64,000 nt of DNA from Cacajao melanocephalus (GCA_963573385.1 CAUYLG010048219.1:1-64000), one strand, 5' to 3'. Counted from the stretch's first letter, positions 39,504 to 50,923 are shown. A program made the numbers and translations. The notes: generated by a model not told the origin, from the sequence alone.

Positions 39504-39542
<39 letters not shown>
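39504..39542 (+). repeat. (TG)n microsatellite 25 bases past the donor
   Basis: About 19 uninterrupted TG units beginning 24 bases after the donor of the FAM135B coding exon. In the pre-mRNA this is a UG repeat, the preferred binding site of TDP-43 and also bound by CELF proteins (established knowledge). Confidence 0.96.
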
Positions 39543-39544
<2 letters not shown>

Positions 39545-39546
<2 letters not shown>

Positions 39547-40230
39547 TTGTTTCTTTCTGTGGAAGAAGGTGGAGGTGGGATATCAGATTATAGGAAATTT
39601 GGGACTAATGAGGAAAAGATTTTTCTTGTGTTTTCTTTCCAAGTCAAAAATCCAAAGCTTTAATGCATCTGAAAATAAACCACATATTGACAGAGACTAG
39701 AAAGTGCGAATTTATCTCCTCCCTCCTGCACTCCCTTCTACCTTCTTTCTTCTTAGTGGCTCTTTCCATTAAATATGTCAATTTTAAAGGGAAGTGAATT
39801 GATGGAAAATGAAGCTTGCCTGTGTAGCTGTGGTAAAAAGGAGTCAGTATGTTCAATACTGATGCAGGCCATTACTTCAAAACCACATATTGTAACACTT
39901 GTGCCTAGATCTTTCAAAAACTGATAATGTTGGTATTTATAAACATCAATTTATATAATTGAAATATAACTGTTTCATCTTTTAGAGGATGTAGTCTGAA
40001 TTGGGTATTTCATATATAGGTGATGTCAATAAATCCTCATGATAGACTTACCTCTAAGGCTCATTGTAAATAATCAAGTTGTGAAATGGTTATATAAGAA
40101 ACCAAACACAGACATGAACTACATATCCTCATGATGGTTGCTACTATATTACTGATGCACAAAAAAACAAAGTTAATAAAACTGAATTTTTTATGTGTCC
40201 AATTAACATAGCAAATTAGTATACCAAACA
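39545..40230. other. Unique intronic sequence, nothing recognised
   Basis: No gene or clear repeat was seen. Confidence 0.5.
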
Positions 40231-40233
40231 AGG

Positions 40234-40625
40234 AGTATCTATTGGTTTGCTTTTGTTGCATAACAGACTTTTCTAAAACTTAATGGCTTGAAAACAATAA
40301 CTTAGTTTAGCTCATGAATAAGCAGTTTGGACTGGGCTCAGCTGGGCAGTTCTACTGAGTTAGATGTGGCTTGGATGATCTCACTGGGCTCACTTACAGG
40401 TCTGGGGCTCCCAGCTGGGCTGTGTGGTTCTCCTTGTGGCCTCTTATCCTCCACCAGGCTAGGGTCCTTGGCTATTAAGAGGAGAAACACACAAAATCTG
40501 TCGTCTAGCCTTAGAATTTGCCTAAAGTTGTTTTTTAATACATTCCACTGATCAAAGTAAGTCACAAGGCCAGTCCAGATTCAAAATGAAGAAAGAGATA
40601 CTATCTCTTGATAGAAGACTAAGAA
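40234..40625 (-). mobile_element. MLT1-type MaLR LTR (antisense)
   Basis: 'ttgcataacagacttttctaaaacttaatggcttgaaaacaat', 'gcagtttggactgggctcagctgggcagttctactg', 'actgatcaaagtaagtcacaaggccagtccagattcaaaatg' matches an MLT1 subfamily LTR read in reverse. Confidence 0.75.
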
Positions 40626-41098
40626 TCCATGCACATTTTAATAATCTACCTCCAACATTAGACTCCAGTTGTGAAAAGATAACCCTGAATTTAATGCTTC
40701 AAGTGCCTCTTGTGTGCTATGGCCCCCACTTAAGGATGAAAGTCAGTGAGGCTGAGTGGTTTTGGTGGGTGATCTGAACCCCAGGCAGTGAGAAGAATGG
40801 GAAATGGTTCTGTTTCAGGGAAGGAGGCATGTGAGGAGGGGTTCTGGGCAGCATTCACAGAAGCTGAGCCTTAATGAGGAAAAGCTCTGTGTATCCTCTG
40901 GAAGTCCTGTTGCCATTGGTTCACCTCTCATTTGATCAGATGCCACATTGTATATTGATAGGAGCCCTGGGCTTGGAGCCAGTACTCCTGAGTCCAGGGT
41001 GTGCTGTTGCTTCTGGGAGCTCCTTTGGCACCACTCCACTCTGCTTTTCAGGTTCACATTTACAAGAAAAGCAAGCAATTTTGATAATGCCAGGTTTC

Positions 41099-41694
41099 CA
41101 TCACAGTGTTAGACATTTTTCTTATTTGTCTTTTCCTGACTCCTCATAACCAACCATGGAACCAAGCAGTATTATCTTCATTTACTGGACAGATAACTTG
41201 GGATTACGGAAGTAGAGCGGTATGTAGCTTAAACACAGCTGAGTGAGGAGCTGAGGCTAAGCTTCTCTCATTCAAAATCATGTATTATTTTATATTATTT
41301 AAGGTGCAAAGTGGGCTGCATTCTCCCCTGAGTGCACAAGACAGCCATCAGGATGTAGAAAGAAAGTATTAGAATGTCTATTTACAATTGCTTTGGTGAA
41401 TAAGAAAAAAAAAAAAGGAATTAAGCTTCACTCATAATTAGCATCCAGATTAATCTGGAGAACCTTGCTTTTTCTGTCTGGCAGAATCCCATTGAGTAAC
41501 TTAGGCCTCAAGAGCAAAGAGGGAGTCTGTAGCACAGACTGACATCACCCTCACATTGTGAAATACTGCAGTATGCAACTGGCCAGTTACATACAACTCT
41601 AAATTGATTTCTAGTTTTAACTATACTAACCCTTATATGGTTGGTTATGAAGAGTTAGGAAAAGACAAATAGAAAAATGTCTAATACCATGATG
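41099..41694. repeat. Inverted repeat pair, about 60-bp arms, 475-bp spacer
   Basis: The arm at 41099-41159 and the reverse complement of 41635-41694 align along their length with a handful of substitutions and one 1-base indel. The shared core includes ttagacatttttct and ataaccaaccat. Flanking sequence on neither side continues the match. Confidence 0.85.
41110..41275 (-). mobile_element. MIR SINE relic (antisense)
   Basis: 'cctcataaccaaccatggaaccaagcagtattatcttcatttactggacagataacttgggattacggaagtagagcggtatgtagcttaaacacagctgagtgag' follows a reverse-complement MIR. Its left part is duplicated in inverted orientation at 41635-41694. Confidence 0.6.
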
Positions 41695-42212
41695 AATCAT
41701 GAATTGAAGATAATATTAATAACAGAAGCATACCAAATACCAGGAAATGCCAGAACCAACCACATTTATCCTACTTCTTACAAAAGTCTATTCATACGCA
41801 AAGTAAGAATTAAAGTTGATAAGCTAATCTACCTAACAATAAGTAGACAGTGATTTAGTTATATTTTAAAAACTATTTGATATATAGACTTGTAAGCCTA
41901 AATACTTACAACGCACCTTATCCTAACTGTATATTGGACCTTGAGATATTGACAGAGTCTTACACAAAATCATCACCATTAATAAAATAGTTCAAAGTAA
42001 CACATCCAAAACAGAAATAGACCCCTGTCAAGTTGTAAAAAAGCTTGAAAAATGAGGATAAAAATCATCACCTATTCAGCAAGCCTAGGATACTCTTCTC
42101 TTTTTTCTAGATCTGTATGTTTTTGGGAAGCATCTTGTTTATCCATGCTTACCACTAAAGTCTAATATTGAATTAGGTTAAACTAAAACCAGAACAAAAA
42201 TGTCACATGATC

Positions 42213-42515
42213 AGCCAGGCATGGTGGTTCATACCTGTAATCCCAGCATTTTGGGAGGCCAAGGTAGGTGGATCATTTGAGTTTGGGAGTTTGAGACCAG
42301 ACTGGCCAACATGGTGAAAGCTCATCTCTACCAAAAATACAAAAATCACCTGAGCATGCTGGTGGGCATGTGTAATCCCAGCTACTTGGGGAACTGAGGC
42401 AGGAGAATTGCTTGAACTAGGAGGTAGAGGTTGCAGTGAGCTGAGATTGTGCCACTGCACTCTAGCCTGGGTGACAGAGCGAGACTCTGTTTCAAAAAAA
42501 GAAAAACAAAAACAA
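42213..42515 (+). mobile_element. Full-length Alu (older S/J type)
   Basis: It runs from 'agccaggcatggtggttcatacctgtaatcccagc' through both monomers to an A-rich tail. Imperfect flanking repeats are aaaatgtcacatgatc (about 42197-42212) and aaaatgttatgtgatc (about 42515-42530). Confidence 0.93.
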
Positions 42516-42529
42516 AATGTTATGTGATC

Positions 42530-44140
42530 CATTAATATATAAAATACCTATTTTTAAAACATGGATTGTTAAATATCTCATCGTTTAAAAAACTTTTTTT
42601 CTATATTTATAATGCATATGAGTATAATCATACATATATAGTATTTATAAATAAATATACAGATAAGCATGCAAATCATTAATAGTTGGAAACCACTCGC
42701 CCAGAAAATTAGGGATAATCTTACAAGCTTCTAGCTCTTAATGCTAGCATTTCACAGTTTCAAGGAGGGTGCATATTTAGGCACATGCTTCAGATGTGGA
42801 TAAGGGCATATTCTTATAACTACTTATGCTTGAGGGTCATTTGATTGCATCTACTTTCATGGACAGGTCTAGACCTGGTTTGGGTGAAGTGAATTAGACC
42901 TCTCAGGTGGATACACACTGCCTTGTAATGAAATCTAGGATCTCTAAGGTCTCATCAGCAACAAAACCTTGCATTTGATAACCACCGGCTTCCTAGATCC
43001 TGCCTTTGGGCAGCTGTGGACAGACTGGGCATGATACCAACAAGGATTCTGAATTTGCCAGGGATGTTCCTGGCAGGCATGATCCCTGATGCTCAAGGGC
43101 TAAGTATTTTTCTGCTCTGAATTCCGCAGGAGCTATGCTTAGAATGAAGTGTAATTACTTTACCCAGCAAGTGCTCCTTGGAGAAGTCATGGCTATAATC
43201 CAAGCCTGGTGGCCAAGGTGGGGCCCTGGGGCAGTTTCTGAAGAAAAGCAAATGGTCTTCTGATGTTAGTAAGGAGAAGAAATGTAGATTTTGGGGAAGC
43301 TGGTTCTTTTCTGGGTGCAAGGATGTATGATTAAATGTGTGCTCTACAGGGTCTTTGGGTTGGTAAAAATTAAGAGTTGAGGATTGCAAGAGAGTGAGAG
43401 TACCCTTTCTCAGACTGAGCCGACTGTGGTCATCCAAGTTCCACCTCATTCATGTAGTTGGTGAGAAACATCTCTTGTACCTCCATCCAAATGTTGCAGC
43501 TCATTGTTACATAGTCTGGCGGGAAAGAAACCTCCTCTCGAGTTTTTATAAGATGCTATATCGGAAGCATGAAGATACAGAAGAAAGAACATTGCCTGAT
43601 AATTCGCCCTGATCAGGGAGCTCCTTGCTTCTAGCACATTTATATTCATGAGTGTTTGTTTCAGTCTGAGAATGCACACTGCCTTGTAATGATGTTTGCT
43701 TTGAGAAAACAGTCAACATGCATTTATCCAAAGTCTACATGGACTGACACAAATTCTCAAAGGGAAAACATTTCCTCAAACCAGTCATCAAGAATCATAG
43801 GATATCTCCCCCATATTCAGTAGTAAGACTCATGCTGACAAAAAGGCAGGGGCAGAGAAGTACTGAGGACCTGGCTTTAGGGGGCTCACACCTCAATTTG
43901 AAGCCACGCTCTGCCATTTATGATCTCTGAGGACTTGGAAACATTCCCCCGACCCAACATTATATGGCCTATAAAATGGTGGTGACAAAGTCTATTTCAT
44001 GTGGCAGTCTGAAAGTTTATAGCATTAATTAATATATGCAGATAAGCAGAGAAGGTAGCAAGGTATACTTTGTATCTAGCAGATGCCAACTAAGTTGTGA
44101 CTACTACAAGTACAGCCTTGTCTCCAACCTGTCTTTAACA
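42530..44140. other. Unique intronic sequence, nothing recognised
   Basis: An 18-base word, cacactgccttgtaatga, occurs at 42914-42931 and 43675-43692. No gene was seen. The overlapping frames near 43.4-43.7 kb lack coding character. Confidence 0.5.
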
Positions 44141-44179
44141 GTATTAATGGAGTTACTACCCAGAAAGGTTGTTGGGTCC

Positions 44180-44480
44180 ACCTTGCTTTCCTGTTAAAAA
44201 CCCTCCCAGTTTCTTTTTGCTCTCGCTCATCAGACAATGAGATGAAGTTCAAGGTCAAATCATTCAGGTTTTGAGCACTCATCAGCATTGAAAACCTGAA
44301 TGGTTTGACCTTGAACTTCATCTTATTGTCGGTGCTCAGACCATTTTTGGCCCTCTTCCCCCTAGCATCTGTCTTGAAAATTCTATGCTACACGAGTTGC
44401 TGTTTAATATAACCTCTCTAGACCGTTTCTGCATATTGACATTTAGCTATTGTGTTCAGCCCAGATATCTGGAATCCTCT
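44180..44480 (+). mobile_element. L2 LINE relic carrying a hairpin
   Basis: 'gttaaaaaccctcccagt', 'gatgaagttcaagg' and '...cagatatctggaatcctctgc' follow L2 order ('cttaaaacccttcaatgg', 'ataaagtccaaactcc', 'ctgcctggaatgccc'). The middle is interrupted by the inverted duplication at 44233-44330. Confidence 0.55.
44233..44330. repeat. Quasi-palindrome: 40-bp arms, 18-bp loop
   Basis: The left arm 44233-44272 and the right arm 44291-44330 are reverse complements with 38 of 40 bases paired. The loop is 44273-44290. Both DNA cruciform and RNA hairpin formation are possible. The mismatches are at the seventh base and the 28th base of the left arm. Confidence 0.97.
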
Positions 44481-44584
44481 GCTTTTCCATATTCCTGAGG
44501 CACATCTATACATGCTTTATTTGGTCATCTACTCATTCCCAAAGACATTAGTTAGCATATGCTATTTCTTTTGGCTCCAGAAAA

Positions 44585-44925
44585 CTAAGATGAAAAGATA
44601 GAGCCCTATGTCATCAAGGTGTTTACCAACTAATGAGAGAGACTGACACATACATTGAAAATGACCATCAGTTCAAACATTTCAGTAAATCTTGAAGTTA
44701 TTTTTACAGGGTATGTATATCCTATTAGATAACGATAACAAGTAATTCTACCATGTGTCATACCGTTTATGCATTATCCAGTTTATCCTCAAAACATCCC
44801 CAAGACTCTGTATAACTTCTGTGGCATGAAGAGACCAAGGCCCCAAGCTAAGTTTTTTGCCCAAGGACACACAGCTGACAAATAAGAAAGCCAGAACATC
44901 TGACTCCAAGCAGCGTGACCTATCC
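44585..44925 (-). mobile_element. L2/MIR relics (antisense)
   Basis: 'agatagagccctatgtcatcaaggtgtttaccaactaatgagagagactgaca' resembles antisense L2. 'ttatcctcaaaacatccccaagactctg...caaggccccaagctaagttttttgcccaaggacacacagctgacaaataagaaagccagaacatctgactcc' is a clear antisense MIR at about 44735-44925. Confidence 0.75.
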
Positions 44926-45134
44926 ACCTTGCAACATCTTCACATCTTAGAAGGTGACTTGAGGTTATAGAAACAGCTATAAGTCATTCAGGCCGAAGTC
45001 TCATAAATTGAAGGGTCACTCAACCAATGGCTGTCGGTGAAGAATATCACATGTGCACTGTAGTCCATGCACAATACTACTTGTGAAGATGATCAGATGA
45101 ATGGTCCCTACTGTCAACAAATTGAATAATGGTA

Positions 45135-45475
45135 TTTGGTCAAAAAATGAAATGAGGGGTGGTAAGAGGAAGGTGGGGATTGTTAGCGGGTATAAAAAAT
45201 ATAGAAAGAATAAGGCCTAGTATTTGATAGCACAACCGGGTGACTATAGTCAATAATAACTTAATTGTACATTTAAAAATAACTAAAGGTAATTGGATTG
45301 TTTATAACACAAAGGCTAAATCTGCTTGAGGAGATGAATACTCTGTTCTCCATAAGGTGATTATTTTGTATTGCTTGCCTGTATTAAAACATCTTATGTG
45401 CCCCATAAATATGTATATATATCTACTATGTACCCACAAAAATTAAAACTAAAATTTAAAATCAGAAAAAAAAAA
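45135..45475 (+). mobile_element. L1M-type 3' end with A-rich tail
   Basis: 'ccgggtgactatagtcaataataacttaattgtacattt...' and 'cttatgtgccccataaatatgtatatatat...' followed by an A-rich tail are the L1MA/L1M 3' UTR in sense orientation. Confidence 0.85.
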
Positions 45476-45747
45476 GAAAATGGCCATAATATGCATGATA
45501 AATGCTTATCACTGAGACAGACTAGCAATACTGTGAAGAGATAGAGAAGCAGAAATACAGTCTCTAGGCAGAGTCAGAACAGACATCTTGGAGTGAAATA
45601 GCAGCAGAGCCCTCACTTTAAGGATAGATGTGGGTCAGTCCTGCAGGGTACCTGTGGTATCCGAACGCAGAGCCCTCCTGAAAGACCAAAGGTGACAACT
45701 CATGGTTGAAGTGAAGAGTAAGAGTTGGGGAGTGGATGGAGGTGATT

Positions 45748-45775
45748 TATGTATTTATTTATGTATTTATTTATG
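45748..45775. repeat. (TATT)n-like simple repeat
   Basis: 'tatgtatttatttatgtatttatttatgg'. Confidence 0.9.
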
Positions 45776-45889
45776 GCAGCATACTTTTTATTAGACTTGG
45801 AGATGTAGGGATGTCAGCTGCCACAGACTTTCTAGACTGAGAAGAGGAAACTGCAAAAAGGGATTGTTAGAGATGTAATGTGTGGCTTT

Positions 45890-45990
45890 GTCTTCTCTGT
45901 CAATGTGTGTTTCTTCAGAGTAAGGATCTGATCTTATTTGACTTTGCATTGCCTGTGCCCAGCATAGGGCTTAGTGCATACTGGGAGAAA
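45890..45990 (+). mobile_element. Possible L2 3' end fragment
   Basis: 'cagagtaaggatctgatcttatttgactttgcattgcctgtgcccagcatagggcttagtgcatactggg' follows the L2 3' pattern ('gagggcagggaccatgtcttattc...cccagcacctagcacagtgcctggcac'). Weak match. Confidence 0.45.
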
Positions 45991-46128
45991 AATTTTAGCT
46001 TACCTTTGATTGTATTGAACTTCTTGTTTCTTCTTTCAAAATGTATTCAATTACAGATGAGTCACATGGATCTTTATTAAATGATACTAATAGAAGTTGA
46101 TTCCAAATTCCTAACGTTCCATTTAAAT

Positions 46129-46305
46129 CAATGCTACTCAAAGGGTGGCTCATGGACCAGCAACATCCCCATCAGCTGGGAGCACATTAGAAATGTAAAT
46201 TCCTGGCCCTGGTCTTAGACCTACTGAGTCAGAATCTCTGGTCGAAGGGCTTGGGAGAGTGTGTTTTAATATGTTCTCTGGGTGATTCTGGTTGAAGAGC
46301 ACTGC
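46129..46305 (+). mobile_element. MER20 (hAT-Charlie non-autonomous DNA transposon)
   Basis: 'ctactcaaagggtggctcatggaccagcaacatccccatcagctgggagcacattagaaatgtaaattcctggccctggtcttagacctactgagtcagaatctctgg' matches MER20 nearly end to end, finishing 'gaagagcactg'. Confidence 0.9.
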
Positions 46306-46314
46306 TGGAAGAGT

Positions 46315-48425
46315 CCCTGTGAAAATCTCAACCTTCATCGTGTACTAGAAATTCCTGGAGAACTGAACATTTTGTCCTCCAGACCAATTAAGTAAAAAAA
46401 AAAAATCTTGGCAGTGGGATCAAGGTGTCAGCGCTTGCTAAAGTTCCCGAGGTAATTCCAAGGTTGGAAATGACAGGATTAAGGCTAAGTGAAGATGGCA
46501 CAGGCCGAGTAATCTCAGCGTCTCTCTGCTAGCCTCTTTATTATGAAGAAAATGAGATCCTGAATTCTACTTTCCTAACAGGATTGGGAAGCCTCCTCTT
46601 CCCCAGTAGGACACTAGATCTTAACTCCCTTTGTGAATTCTTCTGCTGTAGAAATTGTGTTAGCTTTCCAGTGCGGTGCTAGTGGTGAGAAAGCAAGAAG
46701 GATGGTCTTTTTTTATATGCAATACTTTTCTCCTAAGGAAATGCTTTCTAAATGAACAATTAATTATGAAACCCATTACATGGATATTTGTTGATCATCA
46801 ATATATCCATAACTCGTTTGTATCTATGAGACCATGAACCTGCATTTCTAATATTGTTAGCTGAAATGGAGCTAACATTTGTCCTTGAAAATGAATTCAA
46901 ATTTGGTCTTAACTCTTAATTCAGACAAAACTCTAAATCAAACTGATTTTCTTTCCGAGTAAAATTTTTCATTGTTTGATGTTCAGATTCATCCCCTGTC
47001 TTCCTCCCTTTCTTGATAGTATCATTTAGGAGATTTTCCGTCCAGGGGCTTTAGATGATTTGACTGAAAAATTCTGTTTTTATTCACAGAAACGTCTCAC
47101 AAAAAGGACCTACAATCTGTATTATCAGAGCGGATGTAAAAGTGTGAATGCTCATAGAAATGTTAGGATTGAAATCTCCTTTGAACAAACTCACCTGTCT
47201 TTTCTCTACCAAAATGAAAATGGTTGAGTCGAAAGTCAAGTGCTTCCTGAAAGAAAATGTCATCTTGTGTTTCTACCTGATGTTCCCCATCACTGCCTAA
47301 TGCCCAGGGACATCCAGCTCCCCTGTGAAATTAGCTAACGAGCCCTGATGTGCCTTAATAGACTCAGAAATACAATTATCTTTGCTTGCCAGAGATCAAT
47401 TAATTGATTTGTCTGGGTCTGTCAGAAACAATCTTTTTTCCCCTACTTCTCTTATTAAAATATGTTGAGATCCTTTTCATTCATTCCCACACTTTTGAAA
47501 GTGAGTGGCGATTATAAATCCTTGAGAGGCCCATTGGGCGCTGGACAAAGAAGCAAGCATTATAGAGCTGGGCAGTCAGCGTGCAGGTGAGCCTAAAAGT
47601 TTAGTGTTATGAGGGCTCTATCAATGCATTTGTGAAGGTAGAGTGTCCACAACGATGAATGGTAGGTGGGTGTGATTTGGACACACCACAGAAGCAATGA
47701 GTTTAATACATCATTCCAGTCCCATGACTTTTCAGTTGTTCAAGCCAATCCATTCCTTTTATTTTTGTTAAACCCAGTTTGATGTCAGGTATTGATCACT
47801 TACAGTCAGTGTTTCATCTAGCACAAAGGGGTAGGTAGCCTTGTTCATTTTTGAGTCATTTTTCCTACAAAATTCTATAATTATTATTTTAACAACAATT
47901 TCATATTCCTCCTTCATACAATGGCATTATTATCATTATTCTTATGACAAATGAATAGACTTCAGTTACCAAGTGCTTATGTAGATGAACATTCTCAATT
48001 ATTTTTTGGACAAATCCACATTCCCATTAATGATTGCACTGTCCTATTGTTTTTTCTCAATTTACCTTTTAATCTGTGACTTTATGAGCCTGCTGCTTTG
48101 AGCCTTTTATCCTCTTAACCCCTGGCTGAGGACATACTCAGCAGGTGTATAAAAAAAGCTCTTTCCAGGGGACCGGATATTGACCTGCTGAGATTTAAAA
48201 TGCCTCTGGTGAGCTCAGAGCCACCCACAGGGCCCAAATACTTCCTGGTAGAATCAAAGGCAGAGCAGAATGCCACTGGGCAGTGTGGTCCTTTCTAGTT
48301 TTGTGCTTTAAAAGAACTCTGTACTCTAAAGGTACTTGACGTTTCTTGCTGAGGTCTCTTAAGGAGAGTAAAAGGGCACATGGCCATGAAGGTAGCAAAT
48401 CATAGACATTTAAGGGACACATATC
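46315..48425. other. Repeat-poor unique intronic tract, about 2.1 kb
   Basis: No transposon was recognised. The 47040-47620 part has even composition and contains the 14-bp perfect palindrome ATCAATTAATTGAT at 47395-47408. No coding frame was seen. Confidence 0.5.
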
Positions 48426-48429
48426 TTGG

Positions 48430-48875
<446 letters not shown>

Positions 48876-49102
48876 CAGGTTTTGCAGTACTAGCCAAGAG
48901 GACCTAAGCCCTCTGTGGACTACTCCATTGATTATAACTAAAACTCTGAACGAAACATCCTCAGCTGCTTAGTGCCAGGGCTGGAATAGACTCTTGATCT
49001 GGTCAAGCTCTGAATGCATGTTCCTTTCTGCATTTTACGCAGGTACTTTATAGTTACTACAGCTAATTCCTCAGGAAGGGCTCTTCTTGCCACTTAAAAA
49101 CT

Positions 49103-49206
49103 TAATATGGTTTGGCTGTGAGTCTACTAAACCTCTTTTTTGTTTGTTTTATGAGTTACCCAGTTTTGGGTATTTCTTCATAGTGGTATGAAAATGGATT
49201 AATACA
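49103..49206 (+). mobile_element. THE1/MST LTR with a large internal deletion
   Basis: The LTR 5' end, 'taatatggtttggctgtg', is joined directly to the LTR 3' part, 'agtctactaaacctc...gttacccagttttgggtatttcttcatagtggtatgaaaatggattaataca'. About 104 bp remain of the usual 350-375. The junction sits on CTGTG (49116-49120), present at both ends of the missing segment in the family consensus. Confidence 0.8.
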
Positions 49207-50640
49207 CTAATGGACACCGTGTTTATTCCTATTGGCTTCCATGGGAGAAATCACATTTTCTCTTTTTTTACTTTACATTTGAGAGCCACAAAGTGAAAAT
49301 GCCACAATTCTAAAGAAATAATAGTTTTAGAGACACTAGGGAAATATAGTCCATAAAATATACTAAACTCTAGAATGTTTCTTTCCTAGAAGTTTTTTGA
49401 GTAGATCTTGGGCCAGAGTAGGTATAAGAGAGTAGGATCCTTCACTGCTCTTGTTTTTTTTTTTTTTTCCCCATGAATTGTCAAATATTGCTCAAGAGCA
49501 GTTTTAAATATATTCCTTCAGATATCTTCATTTTAAGCTTTCAGTTGCACACATATATGTGTGTATGTATGTTTATACTTCTGATTACATAAGCAATATG
49601 CATCCTGTGGAAAATAATAAGTAAAAAGAAAACTGTTACCATAATTCTTTCACTAGGCACAAACTATTTTACATTCACATGTATTATCCTTTACAAAAAT
49701 GTAACGTATAAGTTACTCTCTGTTTTTCTCACTTTCCATGTTATAAACATTTTTGATAACCCTACATATTTTCACAATGTAATTAATATAACTACACAGA
49801 ATTCCATCATGTGGTTCTGATTTATGACCAATGCTGTATTTTTGGACATTTCACTTGCTTTATACTTTTAGGTTTAATATTAAAATGCATTTTAGAGCAT
49901 TTTAGACATGGAGGAGAAGACATGCTGCTATGTAACACTAGCACAAATTTTAATAAATGAATTATTTTAAATTGTCATTATTTTCTTAATTAGGAAACTA
50001 TTCTCTCTTGATAACATAAATAATATGTCCTAAAAATGAACACGTCTTGCTACTTGTCTTGCTTTGTAGTCCAGGTTAATGTTCACAACGATTTATATTG
50101 TACCCTGTTTCATCAAACTCTTTTATCATTGAACAAGGTGAGGGAGGAAATGATGTTTCACTCAACTGTCCTCATTTACTCCCAAATCTCTTCTCCACCC
50201 CTTCTAAAACCTCTGCAAAAGATATTTCACAAAGCTTAGAGGAATTAAACATAGATGAAGAAACTTCATGGTATTAGGTAATGGATCTGTACTTTTTTAA
50301 GTGAGAGGAGTTTTTAAAAACAGAAAAAGTCTACAAATCTTCCATCCAGCTGATATAATCATTTCCATGGCCCCACAGATCCCAGGCATGGACACGCAGG
50401 TAGCCGAGTTACTGTTTAGAAACTTTTGGAAAAAGGGACGACACCATTGGAAGGTTGTTCTGGTGTTCTTCCTCAAAGTAGGCAGATCTTTGCTTTCACC
50501 ATCATACTTTGTTCTCAGGACAGGTACCATTTGGTGTTTTCTTTCTTTGAAAAAAATCACTTCATCATCATTGGATGAAACTGTCTTTTATGTCTCAACC
50601 CAATGGAGTTAACTAGAATTATTTGAAGAAGAAAAATTTT
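49207..50640. other. AT-rich intronic sequence, nothing recognised
   Basis: A T(15) run lies near 49454. Complementary frames at 50297-50612 are chance. Confidence 0.5.
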
Positions 50641-50649
50641 AAAGCTCTG

Positions 50650-50755
50650 TATTATAAATAACTTCATGTGATTCTTGCAATTCTACAAGGAACATAGTAT
50701 TATCCCTAAATCATTGAGGAAGCAGAGGCTCACATGGGTTCAATGTCTGCCCTGG
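50650..50755 (-). mobile_element. Possible MIR fragment (antisense)
   Basis: 'cttcatgtgattcttgcaattctacaaggaacatagtattatccctaaatcattgaggaagcagaggctcac' resembles a reverse-complement MIR. Confidence 0.5.
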
Positions 50756-50836
50756 TTTTGAACATTCTGCAAGTGGCCACATGAAAGAACTCATTCTTGG
50801 ATGCTTAGACTCTAGTGTTCACATACTCTATGTTCG

Positions 50837-50837
50837 T

Positions 50838-50870
<33 letters not shown>

Positions 50871-50900
50871 GTCCCTGTCCCTGTCCCTGTCTCTGTCCCT
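50837..50900. repeat. (CT)n followed by (CCCTGT)n
   Basis: A CT run at 50837-50866 passes into four CCCTGT units (50867-50890) and then a degenerate part. The complementary strand has four GGG runs separated by three-base ACA loops. Confidence 0.95.
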
Positions 50901-50923
50901 TTCTGTCTCTCCCCAACACATAA

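Noticed and set aside
41640..41990. AT-rich text considered as a nuclear mitochondrial insertion
   Set aside because: No mitochondrial gene segment could be recognised.
42203..42532. 109-codon frame on the minus strand
   Set aside because: The entire frame is an antisense reading of an Alu.
47080..47150. Acceptor-like 'tttttattcacag' considered as an extra exon
   Set aside because: No matching donor with an open frame in the needed phase, and the peptide does not resemble the expected FAM135 continuation.
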